Below, piece after piece: positions 1-5,802 of a stretch of 9,995 nt of DNA. The notes under the pieces were generated by a model. It was not told the origin of the DNA, ran no database searches, and saw only the letters and a program-made list of their open reading frames with translations. Made by a program: the position numbers and the translations under genes. The DNA comes from DATNBT01 sp964579765 (GTDB lineage: Bacteria; Acidobacteriota; Vicinamibacteria; Vicinamibacterales; CAVVIG01). Positions within the stretch are counted from its first letter, which is position 1. Every line of letters begins with the position of its first letter. The stretch is from positions 1-9,995 of the forward strand of contig CAZOIK010000383.1 of NCBI GenBank assembly GCA_964579765.1, given 5' to 3'.

Positions 1-1
1 C

Positions 2-712
2 AGCCGATGGGGCGCCGTCGAGCGCCAGTCGATGCGCGGCGTCCGCCGCAAGACCGCCGAGCACCTCGGCGCCTCGTGGGCGCAGATTCCGCTCGTCACG
101 CAGTACGACGCCGCCGACATCACCGGCTTCGAGGACATCCGCAAGCGCTACGCGAAGCAGGCTGGCGAGGGCGCGCCGCCGCTCACGATCACGGCCCTCG
201 CGATCAAGATCGTCGCGGCCGCGCTCAAGACGTTCCCGCAGTTCAACGTCTCAATCGACATGGCCGCCGAGGAGCTCGTCGTCAAGAAGTACGTGCACAT
301 CGGCGTGGCGGTGGACACCGACCGCGGACTCCTGGTGCCGGTCGTGCGCGACGCCGACACCAAGAGCCTGCCGCAGATTGCGGCGGAAGTCGCCGACCTC
401 GCCCTCAAGGCGCGCAGCCGGAAGCTGACGCTCGACGAGATGCAGGGGGCGACGTTCAGCATCAGCAATCTCGGCGGCATCGGCGGCACGGCGTTCACGC
501 CGCTCGTCAACGCGCCCGAAGTCGCCATCCTCGGCATCTCGCGCGGTCGCGTCGAACCGGTCTGGAAGGACGGACAGTTCGTCCCGCGGATGATGCTGCC
601 GCTCTCGCTCTCGTACGACCACCGCGCGATTGACGGCGCCGACGGCGCTCGGTTCATCCGCTGGGTCGCCGAAGTGTTCGAACAGCCCTTCCTGCTCTCG
701 CTCGGGGGATGA
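2..712 (+). CDS. aceF: Dihydrolipoamide acetyltransferase (E2) of pyruvate dehydrogenase complex, 3' part (start outside window)
   Basis: This is the catalytic core of an E2 acyltransferase. It moves the acetyl group from lipoamide to CoA in the cytoplasmic pyruvate dehydrogenase complex. The frame is open from base 2, giving 236 residues; an E2 usually exceeds 400, so the lipoyl and E1/E3-binding domains lie upstream of the window. The start of the visible part (VERQSMRGVRRKTAEHL, then IPLVTQYDAADIT) matches the opening of the catalytic domain and looks closer to the AceF type (IPHVTxFDxADIT) than to branched-chain E2s. The active-site motif DHRAIDG is present (His207 and Asp211 of the visible part), as is the SISNLGGIGGTAFTPLVN segment. 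The stop overlaps the start of lpd by four bases (ATGA), so the two are one operon and probably translationally coupled. The family is certain. Pyruvate as substrate is inferred from similarity and from the neighbouring lpd. Confidence 0.93.
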   Translation, partial: SRWGAVERQSMRGVRRKTAEHLGASWAQIPLVTQYDAADITGFEDIRKRYAKQAGEGAPPLTITALAIKIVAAALKTFPQFNVSIDMAAEELVVKKYVHIGVAVDTDRGLLVPVVRDADTKSLPQIAAEVADLALKARSRKLTLDEMQGATFSISNLGGIGGTAFTPLVNAPEVAILGISRGRVEPVWKDGQFVPRMMLPLSLSYDHRAIDGADGARFIRWVAEVFEQPFLLSLGG

Positions 713-2112
713 CCGACGTCCAGGTCGTTGTCATCGGAGCCGGCCCGGGCGGCTATGCCGCGGCGTTTCTCGCGGCCGATCTCGGGCTGAAGACGGCGCT
801 CGTGGATCCGGAGATCAACCCCGGCGGCGTGTGCGTGTACCGCGGCTGCATTCCGTCGAAGGCGCTGCTGCACGTCGCGAACCTGCTGCGTGAGGCGCGC
901 CATGCGGAGGCGTGGGGCGTCACATTTGGCGATCCACGCGTCGATCTCGCGAAGCTGCGCGCGTTCAAAGACGGCGTCGTCAAGCGCCTGACCGGCGGCA
1001 CGGGCCTCCTCGCGAAGAGCAGGAAGGTGCACTACGTGCAGGGCCGCGGCGAGCTCGTTGACCCGCACACGCTGAAGGTGACGCTCGTCGCCGGCGGCGA
1101 AGAGACTGTCAGGTTCGAGCACGCCGTCATCGCCACGGGCTCGGTGCCGGCCATGCCGGCGTCGCTCCGCCTCGACGACCCTCGCGTCATGGACTCGACG
1201 TCCGCGCTCGATCTGCCGGACGTCCCGAAATCGCTGCTCGTCGTCGGCGGCGGCTACATCGGCCTGGAACTCGGCTCTGTGTACGCTGCGCTCGGCAGCG
1301 CGGTCAGCGTGGTCGAGATGACGGGCGGACTGCTGCCCGGCGCCGATCGCGACCTCGTGGACGTCCTCGCCAAGCGCATCGGCGCGACGATGAAGAACGT
1401 GTGGCTGAATACGAGCGTCGTGAAGATGGCGGCCGAGGCGTCCGGCATCCGCGTGACGTTCGACAGGCAGCCCGAACAGGTTTTCGATCGCGTCCTGGTC
1501 GCGGTGGGGCGGCGGCCGAACGCGAGCGTCCCCGGTCTTAATCGCACCAGGGTGGCGCTCGACGCGCGCGGCTTCATCCTCCATGACGAGCAGATGCGGA
1601 CCGCCGAGCCGTCGATCTTCGCCATCGGCGACGTTGCCGGCGAGCCGATGCTGGCGCACAAGGCGTCACACGAAGGACGAACCGCCGTCGAGGTGATTGC
1701 GGGCCACAAGGCCGCGTTCGCGCCGCTGGCGATTCCGGCGGTCGTCTTCACCGATCCCGAGCTCGCCTGGGCGGGGCTGACGGAAGCGCAGGCAGAGAAG
1801 GCCGGCCGCGCCGTGGCGATCGCGAAGTTTCCGTGGGCGGCCTCGGGCCGCGCACTGACGCTCGATCGCACGGACGGTCTGACGAAGCTCGTCGTCGATC
1901 CGGCGACCGAGCGCATTCTCGGCGTCGGCCTGGTCGGGCCGAACGCCGGCGAGTTGATCGCCGAAGGCGTGGTGGCGATTGAGATGGGCGCCAACGCGAC
2001 CGATCTCAAGCTCTCGATTCACCCGCATCCGACGCTGTCGGAGACACTGATGGAAGCGGCCGAGGTGTTCTTCGGCCAGTCCACGCACGTCTACAAACCG
2101 AAACGAAGCTAG
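709..2112 (+). CDS. lpdA: Dihydrolipoyl dehydrogenase (E3)
   Basis: FAD-dependent E3 that reoxidises dihydrolipoamide on E2 and passes electrons to NAD+. It has 467 residues, normal for the family. Visible parts in order: the N-terminal FAD-binding GAGPGG loop (residues 10-15); the redox-active disulfide CVYRGC (Cys42 and Cys47) followed by IPSKALLHVA; the NAD-binding GGGYIGLELGSVYAALG near residue 180; the second FAD motif AIGDVAGEPMLAHKA near residue 305; and the C-terminal dimer-interface HPTLSE with the catalytic His440-Glu445 pair. The CVYRGC spacing is canonical, although most family members read CLNxGC. Overall it resembles the Lpd of Gram-negative pyruvate dehydrogenase operons, as expected next to an AceF-type E2. 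The ATG lies in the ATGA overlap with the E2 stop. The gene ends tail to tail with padR, the two stop codons sharing CTAG at 2109-2112. Confidence 0.97.
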   Translation: MTDVQVVVIGAGPGGYAAAFLAADLGLKTALVDPEINPGGVCVYRGCIPSKALLHVANLLREARHAEAWGVTFGDPRVDLAKLRAFKDGVVKRLTGGTGLLAKSRKVHYVQGRGELVDPHTLKVTLVAGGEETVRFEHAVIATGSVPAMPASLRLDDPRVMDSTSALDLPDVPKSLLVVGGGYIGLELGSVYAALGSAVSVVEMTGGLLPGADRDLVDVLAKRIGATMKNVWLNTSVVKMAAEASGIRVTFDRQPEQVFDRVLVAVGRRPNASVPGLNRTRVALDARGFILHDEQMRTAEPSIFAIGDVAGEPMLAHKASHEGRTAVEVIAGHKAAFAPLAIPAVVFTDPELAWAGLTEAQAEKAGRAVAIAKFPWAASGRALTLDRTDGLTKLVVDPATERILGVGLVGPNAGELIAEGVVAIEMGANATDLKLSIHPHPTLSETLMEAAEVFFGQSTHVYKPKRS

Positions 2113-2438
2113 GCCGCGCCCGTCCGGATCTCCGGCGACTGCGCGGCGAAGCTGCGCGCGGCCATCGCCCACGCGTCGAGCACGCGCAGGCCATATTCGG
2201 TCGGCCGGTACCACCGGCGGGGCAGGCCGATCGCGCCGGGCGGCAGCGGTTCGGTGCGCGATTCGACGTAGCCCTTGTCCTGCATGCGGCCGAGCGTCAC
2301 GTAGACGGTGCCGCGCTTGAGCGCGCCTTCGGATCGATCGACCAGCTGCAGCCCGAACAACTCCCGTTCGCGCAGCAGATCGAGGATCAGCCGTTCGGTG
2401 GTGGAGAGTCGTGGAATGAGCCGGGCAATGTCGGTCAT
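2109..2438 (-). CDS. PadR-family winged-helix transcriptional regulator
   Basis: A 109-residue single-domain protein. The segment LSTTERLILDLLRERELFGLQL, the recognition-helix region KRGTVYVTLGRMQDKGYVESR and the wing plus helix RRWYRPTEYGLRVL are the usual PadR layout. It has no ligand-binding domain and no long C-terminal coiled coil, so it belongs to the short PadR class. I chose the ATG at 2438, which has GAGGAG four bases upstream. A GTG at 2450 in the same frame would add four residues and overlap the TGA of the upstream gene (GTGA, 2447-2450); that remains possible. It follows the exported HExxH-motif gene with almost no gap, so the two are co-transcribed and the regulator may control its own operon. 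In other bacteria, short PadR genes are often paired with a membrane or exported protein under their control. The specific target is unknown. Confidence 0.9.
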   Translation of the reverse strand: MTDIARLIPRLSTTERLILDLLRERELFGLQLVDRSEGALKRGTVYVTLGRMQDKGYVESRTEPLPPGAIGLPRRWYRPTEYGLRVLDAWAMAARSFAAQSPEIRTGAA

Positions 2439-2446
2439 GGGTCTCC

Positions 2447-3052
2447 TCACTTCGTGTTCGTGACGACTTCGGTTAGGACCGTCGTGGCACCCGCGGCCAC
2501 GCGGCGGGCCGGATCTCCCGGGTGAAACAGCTCGTGATGGACACGCTCGCCCGCGTCGAGCGCCGCTGCCGTTTCAAACTTGCCGAACGTCTTCGTGTTC
2601 AGGCCGCACGTCGGGAAGCCGATGTCCCGATAGAGCTCCGCGAGCGTCGGGCCATCGACGACCCACGGCGCGTCGGCGATTTCGAGCGCATGCCGCAGCT
2701 CGTGGCCGATCATGTAAAGCGACGTCGGCGACGTCAGCGAGCACGCGATTTCGACGAGCACGTAGCGCACGCCCGGCTGCGCCGACAGCAGCACCGTCCG
2801 TCCGGCGAGCGTCGATTCGGCGAACCGCGCGCACTGGACCTCCACAATCACGTCCGACTGCTCCAGCCGATCGACGATGCGGCGGAAGGTCGGGGACCGC
2901 TCGACGCCGGACGCGATGGCACGCCGCAGAGGCGGCGAGTCGGTCCTGACGTGCTCGACGGCCTGCGGCGGTGCCTGCGCCCGCGCTCCACGCGTGGAGC
3001 ACAGCAGCAACAGCAGCGCGGCCGCGAGTCGCGTCCATCGGTTGGCCTCCAT
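2447..3052 (-). CDS. Exported protein with HELRH zinc-peptidase-like motif, unknown family
   Basis: A 201-residue protein. Residues 5-25 form a signal peptide: basic start, a run of Leu/Ala, then an ARA|QA cleavage site. The mature part has HELRHALE at 117-124, an HExxH zinc-binding motif with a further Glu three residues on. It is preceded by a hydrophobic TSLYMIG strand, as in zincin-type peptidases. Further on is a Cys at 149 and a conserved-looking segment, FETAAALDAGERVHHELFH. I do not recognise a named family, so peptidase activity is inferred from the motif only. The ATG at 3052 was chosen because the signal peptide starts there; the frame stays open upstream to 3358, but that part is Arg/Ser-rich and lacks protein character. 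The ribosome site is weak. The stop (TGA, 2447-2449) lies just before padR, so the two form a two-gene operon. Confidence 0.75.
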   Translation of the reverse strand: MEANRWTRLAAALLLLLCSTRGARAQAPPQAVEHVRTDSPPLRRAIASGVERSPTFRRIVDRLEQSDVIVEVQCARFAESTLAGRTVLLSAQPGVRYVLVEIACSLTSPTSLYMIGHELRHALEIADAPWVVDGPTLAELYRDIGFPTCGLNTKTFGKFETAAALDAGERVHHELFHPGDPARRVAAGATTVLTEVVTNTK

Positions 3053-3175
3053 GCGTGACCAAGAGCAAAAGAAGCTCCAAGGCCGCGATTGGGGCCGTCG
3101 CGTCGAGTTCTGCGTTTTCAGGCCTGATTTCGCTGATTTCGAGGGCGAGAGCCCCCGGCCGAGGGAGGCGTCAGG

Positions 3176-3193
3176 CGAGACACAAATGTCTCG
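3176..3193. promoter_or_regulatory. Operator-like palindrome upstream of the HELRH-padR operon
   Basis: Perfect 7-base inverted repeat, CGAGACA and TGTCTCG, separated by CAAA. On the minus strand a TATAGA box (3205-3200) lies just upstream, so transcription would begin near 3193, at the edge of the palindrome. That is a typical repressor position. The operon encodes a PadR regulator, so autoregulation through this site is a reasonable guess. The match to published PadR operators (ATGT...ACAT dyads) is only partial. Confidence 0.4.
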
Positions 3194-3359
3194 GCTCTCT
3201 CTATACGCAACAACAATGTCGATGTCGCCGGCGTCGGCTCGCCGTGATTGCCGAGCGCGAGCCTGCGGCGTGGCCCGTGGAGCCGTCCCGGCGACAAGAT
3301 TGTGGCGATAAGCACGTCGAACAGCGGTTTGTGTCGGATCTGGAAGGGCGCCGGTCACG

Positions 3360-3380
3360 ATGCCGCCAGTGTGGCGGCAT
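3360..3380. terminator. Strong hairpin downstream of lipA, possible terminator without a U-tract
   Basis: Perfect 8-base inverted repeat, ATGCCGCC and GGCGGCAT, around a 5-base loop. It lies about 90 bases past the lipA stop on the minus strand. No T-run follows on either strand, so intrinsic termination is uncertain. It could instead protect the lipA 3' end or act as an operator. Confidence 0.35.
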
Positions 3381-3468
3381 GCGGTGTCGCGGGCGTGATC
3401 GCGGTGATCAATCGCCGTAAATCCGCGTCGGGCAGACGCCGGAGATCAGGCGACGGGCGACGACGGCG

Positions 3469-4374
3469 TCAGGACGAGGCGGCGGCCTGCCACGCGTCGG
3501 CGGTTTCGTGCGCGTGATACGAGCTGCGGACGAGCGGTCCCGACTCGACGTGTACGAATCCCAGTTCGAGCGCGGTCTGCTTCAGCGCGCGGAACTCGTC
3601 CGGATGGTAGTAGCGGACCATCGGGGCGTGCTCGGCCGAGGGGCGGAGATACTGGCCGATGGTGAGAATCTGGCAGCCGACGTCGCGCAGGTCCTTGAAC
3701 GTCGCGATCAGCTCGTCGTGCTCCTCGCCCATCCCGACCATGAGACCGGTCTTCGTCGGGATGTCCGGCGCGTACGTGCGCGAGCGGTCGAGCAGCTCGA
3801 GCGTGCGCGGATAGCGGCCGCCGGAGCGCGCCATGCGGTACAGCCGGGGGACCGTCTCGACGTTGTGGTTCATCACGTCCGGCCGCGCGTCGAGCACGGT
3901 GTGCAGCGGCGCCTCCTTGCCCTGGAAGTCCGGAATCAGCACTTCGATGCGGCACTGGGGGCGGCGCGCGCGCGTCTCGCGGATCGTGTCGGCGAAGATC
4001 GACGCGCCGCCGTCGGGCAGGTCGTCGCGATCGACCGAGGTGATGACCACGTAGCTGAGACCGAGGGTGTCGATGGCCGTGCCGACGCGGACGGCTTCTT
4101 CCGGATCGGCGGGCGCCGGGCGGCCGTGCGCGATGGCGCAGTAGGCGCAGGCGCGCGTGCAGACGTCGCCGAGGATCATGAAGGTCGCGGTGCCGTGGTG
4201 CCAGCACTCGCCGATGTTCGGACAGTGCGCCTCTTCGCAGACGGTATGGAGCTGCAGCTCGCGCATCAGCCCCTTGAGCCGCGTGTAGTTGGGCGATCCG
4301 GGCGCGCGCACCTTGAGCCACTCGGGTTTCGGCGGCCGCGCGTCCACGGGTTCGAGGGGAATCAGGTGTCCCAC
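3469..4374 (-). CDS. lipA: Lipoyl synthase (radical SAM)
   Basis: LipA inserts two sulfur atoms into the protein-bound octanoyl chain of lipoyl domains, making the cofactor used by the E2 protein encoded in this window. It has 301 residues, as expected. The auxiliary [4Fe-4S] cluster cysteines are CEEAHCPNIGEC (Cys46, 51, 57). The radical-SAM cluster motif is CTRACAYC (Cys72, 76, 79). The C-terminal RSSY (283-286) supplies the serine ligand of the auxiliary cluster. Other family motifs are ITSVDRDDLPDGG, NHNVETVPRLY, TKTGLMVGMGE and QYLRPS. I chose the GTG at 4374: it is the most upstream start available (an in-frame TGA lies at 4380-4378) and keeps the conserved PEWLK segment. No ribosome site is visible. 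The gene lies seven bases after tetR. A perfect TATAAT at 4386-4381 sits where it could start a leaderless transcript. Confidence 0.97.
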   Translation of the reverse strand: MGHLIPLEPVDARPPKPEWLKVRAPGSPNYTRLKGLMRELQLHTVCEEAHCPNIGECWHHGTATFMILGDVCTRACAYCAIAHGRPAPADPEEAVRVGTAIDTLGLSYVVITSVDRDDLPDGGASIFADTIRETRARRPQCRIEVLIPDFQGKEAPLHTVLDARPDVMNHNVETVPRLYRMARSGGRYPRTLELLDRSRTYAPDIPTKTGLMVGMGEEHDELIATFKDLRDVGCQILTIGQYLRPSAEHAPMVRYYHPDEFRALKQTALELGFVHVESGPLVRSSYHAHETADAWQAAASS

Positions 4375-4381
4375 GGCTCAA

Positions 4382-5038
4382 TTATATCGGGCGCAGTCCG
4401 GCGATCAGGTAGTCCGCAAAGCGCGTCGCCACTTCGTCGGAGGTCTTCGGCCCGGCCGGGTTGAACCACCGCGCACTCCAGTTCACGGCGCCGAGCATCG
4501 CGAAGCCGAGCAGCTTCGGATCGCCGGCGCGGAAGACGCCGGTCGCCATCCCTTCTTCGATGATGAGCCGCATGCCGCGGTCGAAGCGGTCGCGCCGGTG
4601 GACGACCGCGCGGCGGTGCGCCGGCGTCAGCGCGTCGAGGTCGATGAGCAGCGCCGTCCCGTGCAGTTCGTCGAGGATCACGTGCACGGCCGCGTGAATC
4701 AGCCGCCGCAGCTTCGCGTCGGCCGGGGCCGTGCTCCGCACCGTTTCGTCGAGCAGTTCCTGCAGACGATCGTGCGAGTACTCGTGGCACGCGAACAGGA
4801 TGTCTTCCTTGCTCCTGAAGTAGTAGTAGAGATTTCCCTTGTTCATCTCGAGCGAGGCGGCAATCTGCTCGACCGTTGCGCCGTGGTAGCCGTGCTTGCG
4901 GAAGGCGGCCGACGCGCTCTTGAGGATGTCGATGCGGGTCGCGGCGCTGATCTCGCTGCGGCGTCCCTCCTTCAGCCGCCGCCGTGGCCGGCGCCGTTTC
5001 GGCTTCCGGGCTGGAGTAGAATCCCCCGTTTCCACCAT
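4382..5038 (-). CDS. TetR/AcrR-family transcriptional regulator
   Basis: A 218-residue repressor-type regulator. An unusually basic tail (residues 11-27, Arg/Lys-rich) precedes the DNA-binding domain. That domain begins at TRIDILKSASAAFRKHGYHGAT, with the helix-turn-helix around 53-74 ending in the classic NKGNLYYYFRSKEDIL. The C-terminal half is an all-helical ligand-binding domain similar in style to the TetR group that senses acyl-CoA-like ligands; that assignment is inference. The ATG at 5038 has AAGGA at 5050-5046, about seven bases upstream, supporting this start. The frame continues upstream to 5131 inside the divergent hydrolase gene, but that extension has no such support. It is transcribed with lipA, seven bases downstream. 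Its start codon shares the CATG palindrome (5036-5039) with the divergent hydrolase gene, so one regulator could act on both directions from nearby sites. Confidence 0.93.
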   Translation of the reverse strand: MVETGDSTPARKPKRRRPRRRLKEGRRSEISAATRIDILKSASAAFRKHGYHGATVEQIAASLEMNKGNLYYYFRSKEDILFACHEYSHDRLQELLDETVRSTAPADAKLRRLIHAAVHVILDELHGTALLIDLDALTPAHRRAVVHRRDRFDRGMRLIIEEGMATGVFRAGDPKLLGFAMLGAVNWSARWFNPAGPKTSDEVATRFADYLIAGLRPI

Positions 5039-5735
5039 GCAATTTTCCTTCACCTTCCTCGGCCACAGCACGTTTCTTTTTCGCACGCCGGCGGGCCGGC
5101 GCGTGATCGTCGATCCGTGGCTCGAGGGCAACCCCGCGTGCCCGCCCGACGCCGTGCGCGTGCGCGAGCTCGATCTCGTCCTGCTGACGCACGGCCATCG
5201 CGATCACACGGCCGACGCCGTCGGCCTCGCGCGATCGACCGGCGCGCACGCGATCGCGCCGTACGAGCTGTCGCTCTGGCTGCAGGAGAAGGGGCTCAAG
5301 CGCGTGTCGGGCATGAATCCCGGCGGGTCGCTGTCGATGCTCGGTCTCACGATCACGATGGTGCCGGCCGTGCACAGCAGCTCGATCGACGACGGCGGAG
5401 CGCCGCGCTATGCCGGCATCGCGAGCGGCTACGTGGTGCGGTTCGAGCACGGACCGACGATCTACTACGCCGGCGACACGGCGCTCTTCGGCGACATGCG
5501 GCTCATCGGCGAACTGTATCGGCCGTCGATGGCGTTTCTGCCGATTGGCGACGTCTATACGATGGGACCCGATCAGGCGGCGCAAGCGTGTGCGCTGCTG
5601 GGCGTCTCGCACGTCGTGCCGATGCACTACGGCACGTTCCCCGAGCTGACCGGCACGCCGGCACGGCTGCGCGAGTTGCTCGCGTCCACGCGTGTCGAAG
5701 TCGTCGAGCTCCGGCCGGGCGACGTGTATCCGTAG
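5037..5735 (+). CDS. UPF0173-type metal-dependent hydrolase (metallo-beta-lactamase fold)
   Basis: A 232-residue cytoplasmic protein with no signal peptide. It starts FSFTFLGHSTFLF, followed by VDPWLEGNP, as UPF0173 proteins do. The metal site is complete: THGHRDH (His52, His54, Asp56, His57), His113 in VPAVHSS, Asp147 in YYAGDTALFGDM, and His197 in VPMHYGTFP. The substrate of this family is not well established; phosphodiester or lactone-type hydrolysis is possible. The ATG at 5037 places the family's N-terminal strand exactly and overlaps the tetR start codon on the other strand. There is no clear ribosome site. A TAGAAT at 5017-5022 could be a -10 element giving a very short leader, in which case the promoter lies inside tetR. 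The gene is convergent with the NRAMP-like gene and followed by two hairpins. Confidence 0.92.
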   Translation: MQFSFTFLGHSTFLFRTPAGRRVIVDPWLEGNPACPPDAVRVRELDLVLLTHGHRDHTADAVGLARSTGAHAIAPYELSLWLQEKGLKRVSGMNPGGSLSMLGLTITMVPAVHSSSIDDGGAPRYAGIASGYVVRFEHGPTIYYAGDTALFGDMRLIGELYRPSMAFLPIGDVYTMGPDQAAQACALLGVSHVVPMHYGTFPELTGTPARLRELLASTRVEVVELRPGDVYP

Positions 5736-5745
5736 CCTCCGGCCT

Positions 5746-5796
5746 GTAGTGCGGGCCTTCAGGTCCGCCCTCGTAGTGCAGGCCTGAAGGCCTGCA
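5746..5796. repeat. Two tandem GTAGTGC-led hairpin repeats between convergent genes
   Basis: Two related units start with GTAGTGC at 5746 and 5773, 27 bases apart. Unit one forms GCGGGCCT/AGGTCCGC (5751-5768) with one G-U wobble and a 2-base loop. Unit two forms a perfect 9-base stem, TGCAGGCCT/AGGCCTGCA (5777-5796), around GA. They fill the 67-base gap between the hydrolase stop (5735) and the transporter stop (5803). The compensated differences between the units suggest selection for the stem. The likely role is a bidirectional terminator or a dispersed REP-like element. Confidence 0.7.
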
Positions 5797-5802
5797 TTGG
5801 GA

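Larger units (their letters stand above)
3053..3468. other. Non-coding region between lipA and the exported HELRH gene
   Basis: This 416-base gap separates lipA, which ends at 3469 on the minus strand, from the start of the exported HELRH gene at 3052. Open frames cross it on both strands, but none has a ribosome site, a recognisable motif or credible composition. It holds a hairpin at 3360-3380 and a palindrome at 3176-3193 just downstream of a possible minus-strand -10 box (TATAGA, 3205-3200). A spaced repeat, TGATC...GATCA, lies at 3396-3410. It most likely contains the end of the lipA transcript and the promoter plus a leader of about 140 bases for the HELRH-padR operon. Confidence 0.6.

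Noticed and set aside
148..1659. A 503-codon minus-strand open frame opposite aceF and lpd.
   Set aside because: It is the antisense shadow of two clear genes in GC-rich DNA. Its product is Arg/His/Asp-rich with no motif or ribosome site.
3053..3358. In-frame N-terminal extension of the HELRH gene to position 3358.
   Set aside because: The extension has no protein-like pattern and would bury a good signal peptide in the middle of the product.
3360..3410. Possible CRISPR-like or attachment-site repeats in the lipA downstream gap.
   Set aside because: Only one hairpin and one short spaced repeat are present; there is no regular repeat-spacer pattern, integrase or tRNA.
5039..5131. In-frame N-terminal extension of tetR into the hydrolase gene.
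   Set aside because: The ATG at 5038 has a well-placed AAGGA, and the extension overlaps the hydrolase N-terminus without domain support.
4289..5749. A 486-codon plus-strand open frame across tetR and the hydrolase gene.
   Set aside because: It overlaps the 3' ends or full lengths of proven genes in other frames and its product is low-complexity and Arg-rich.
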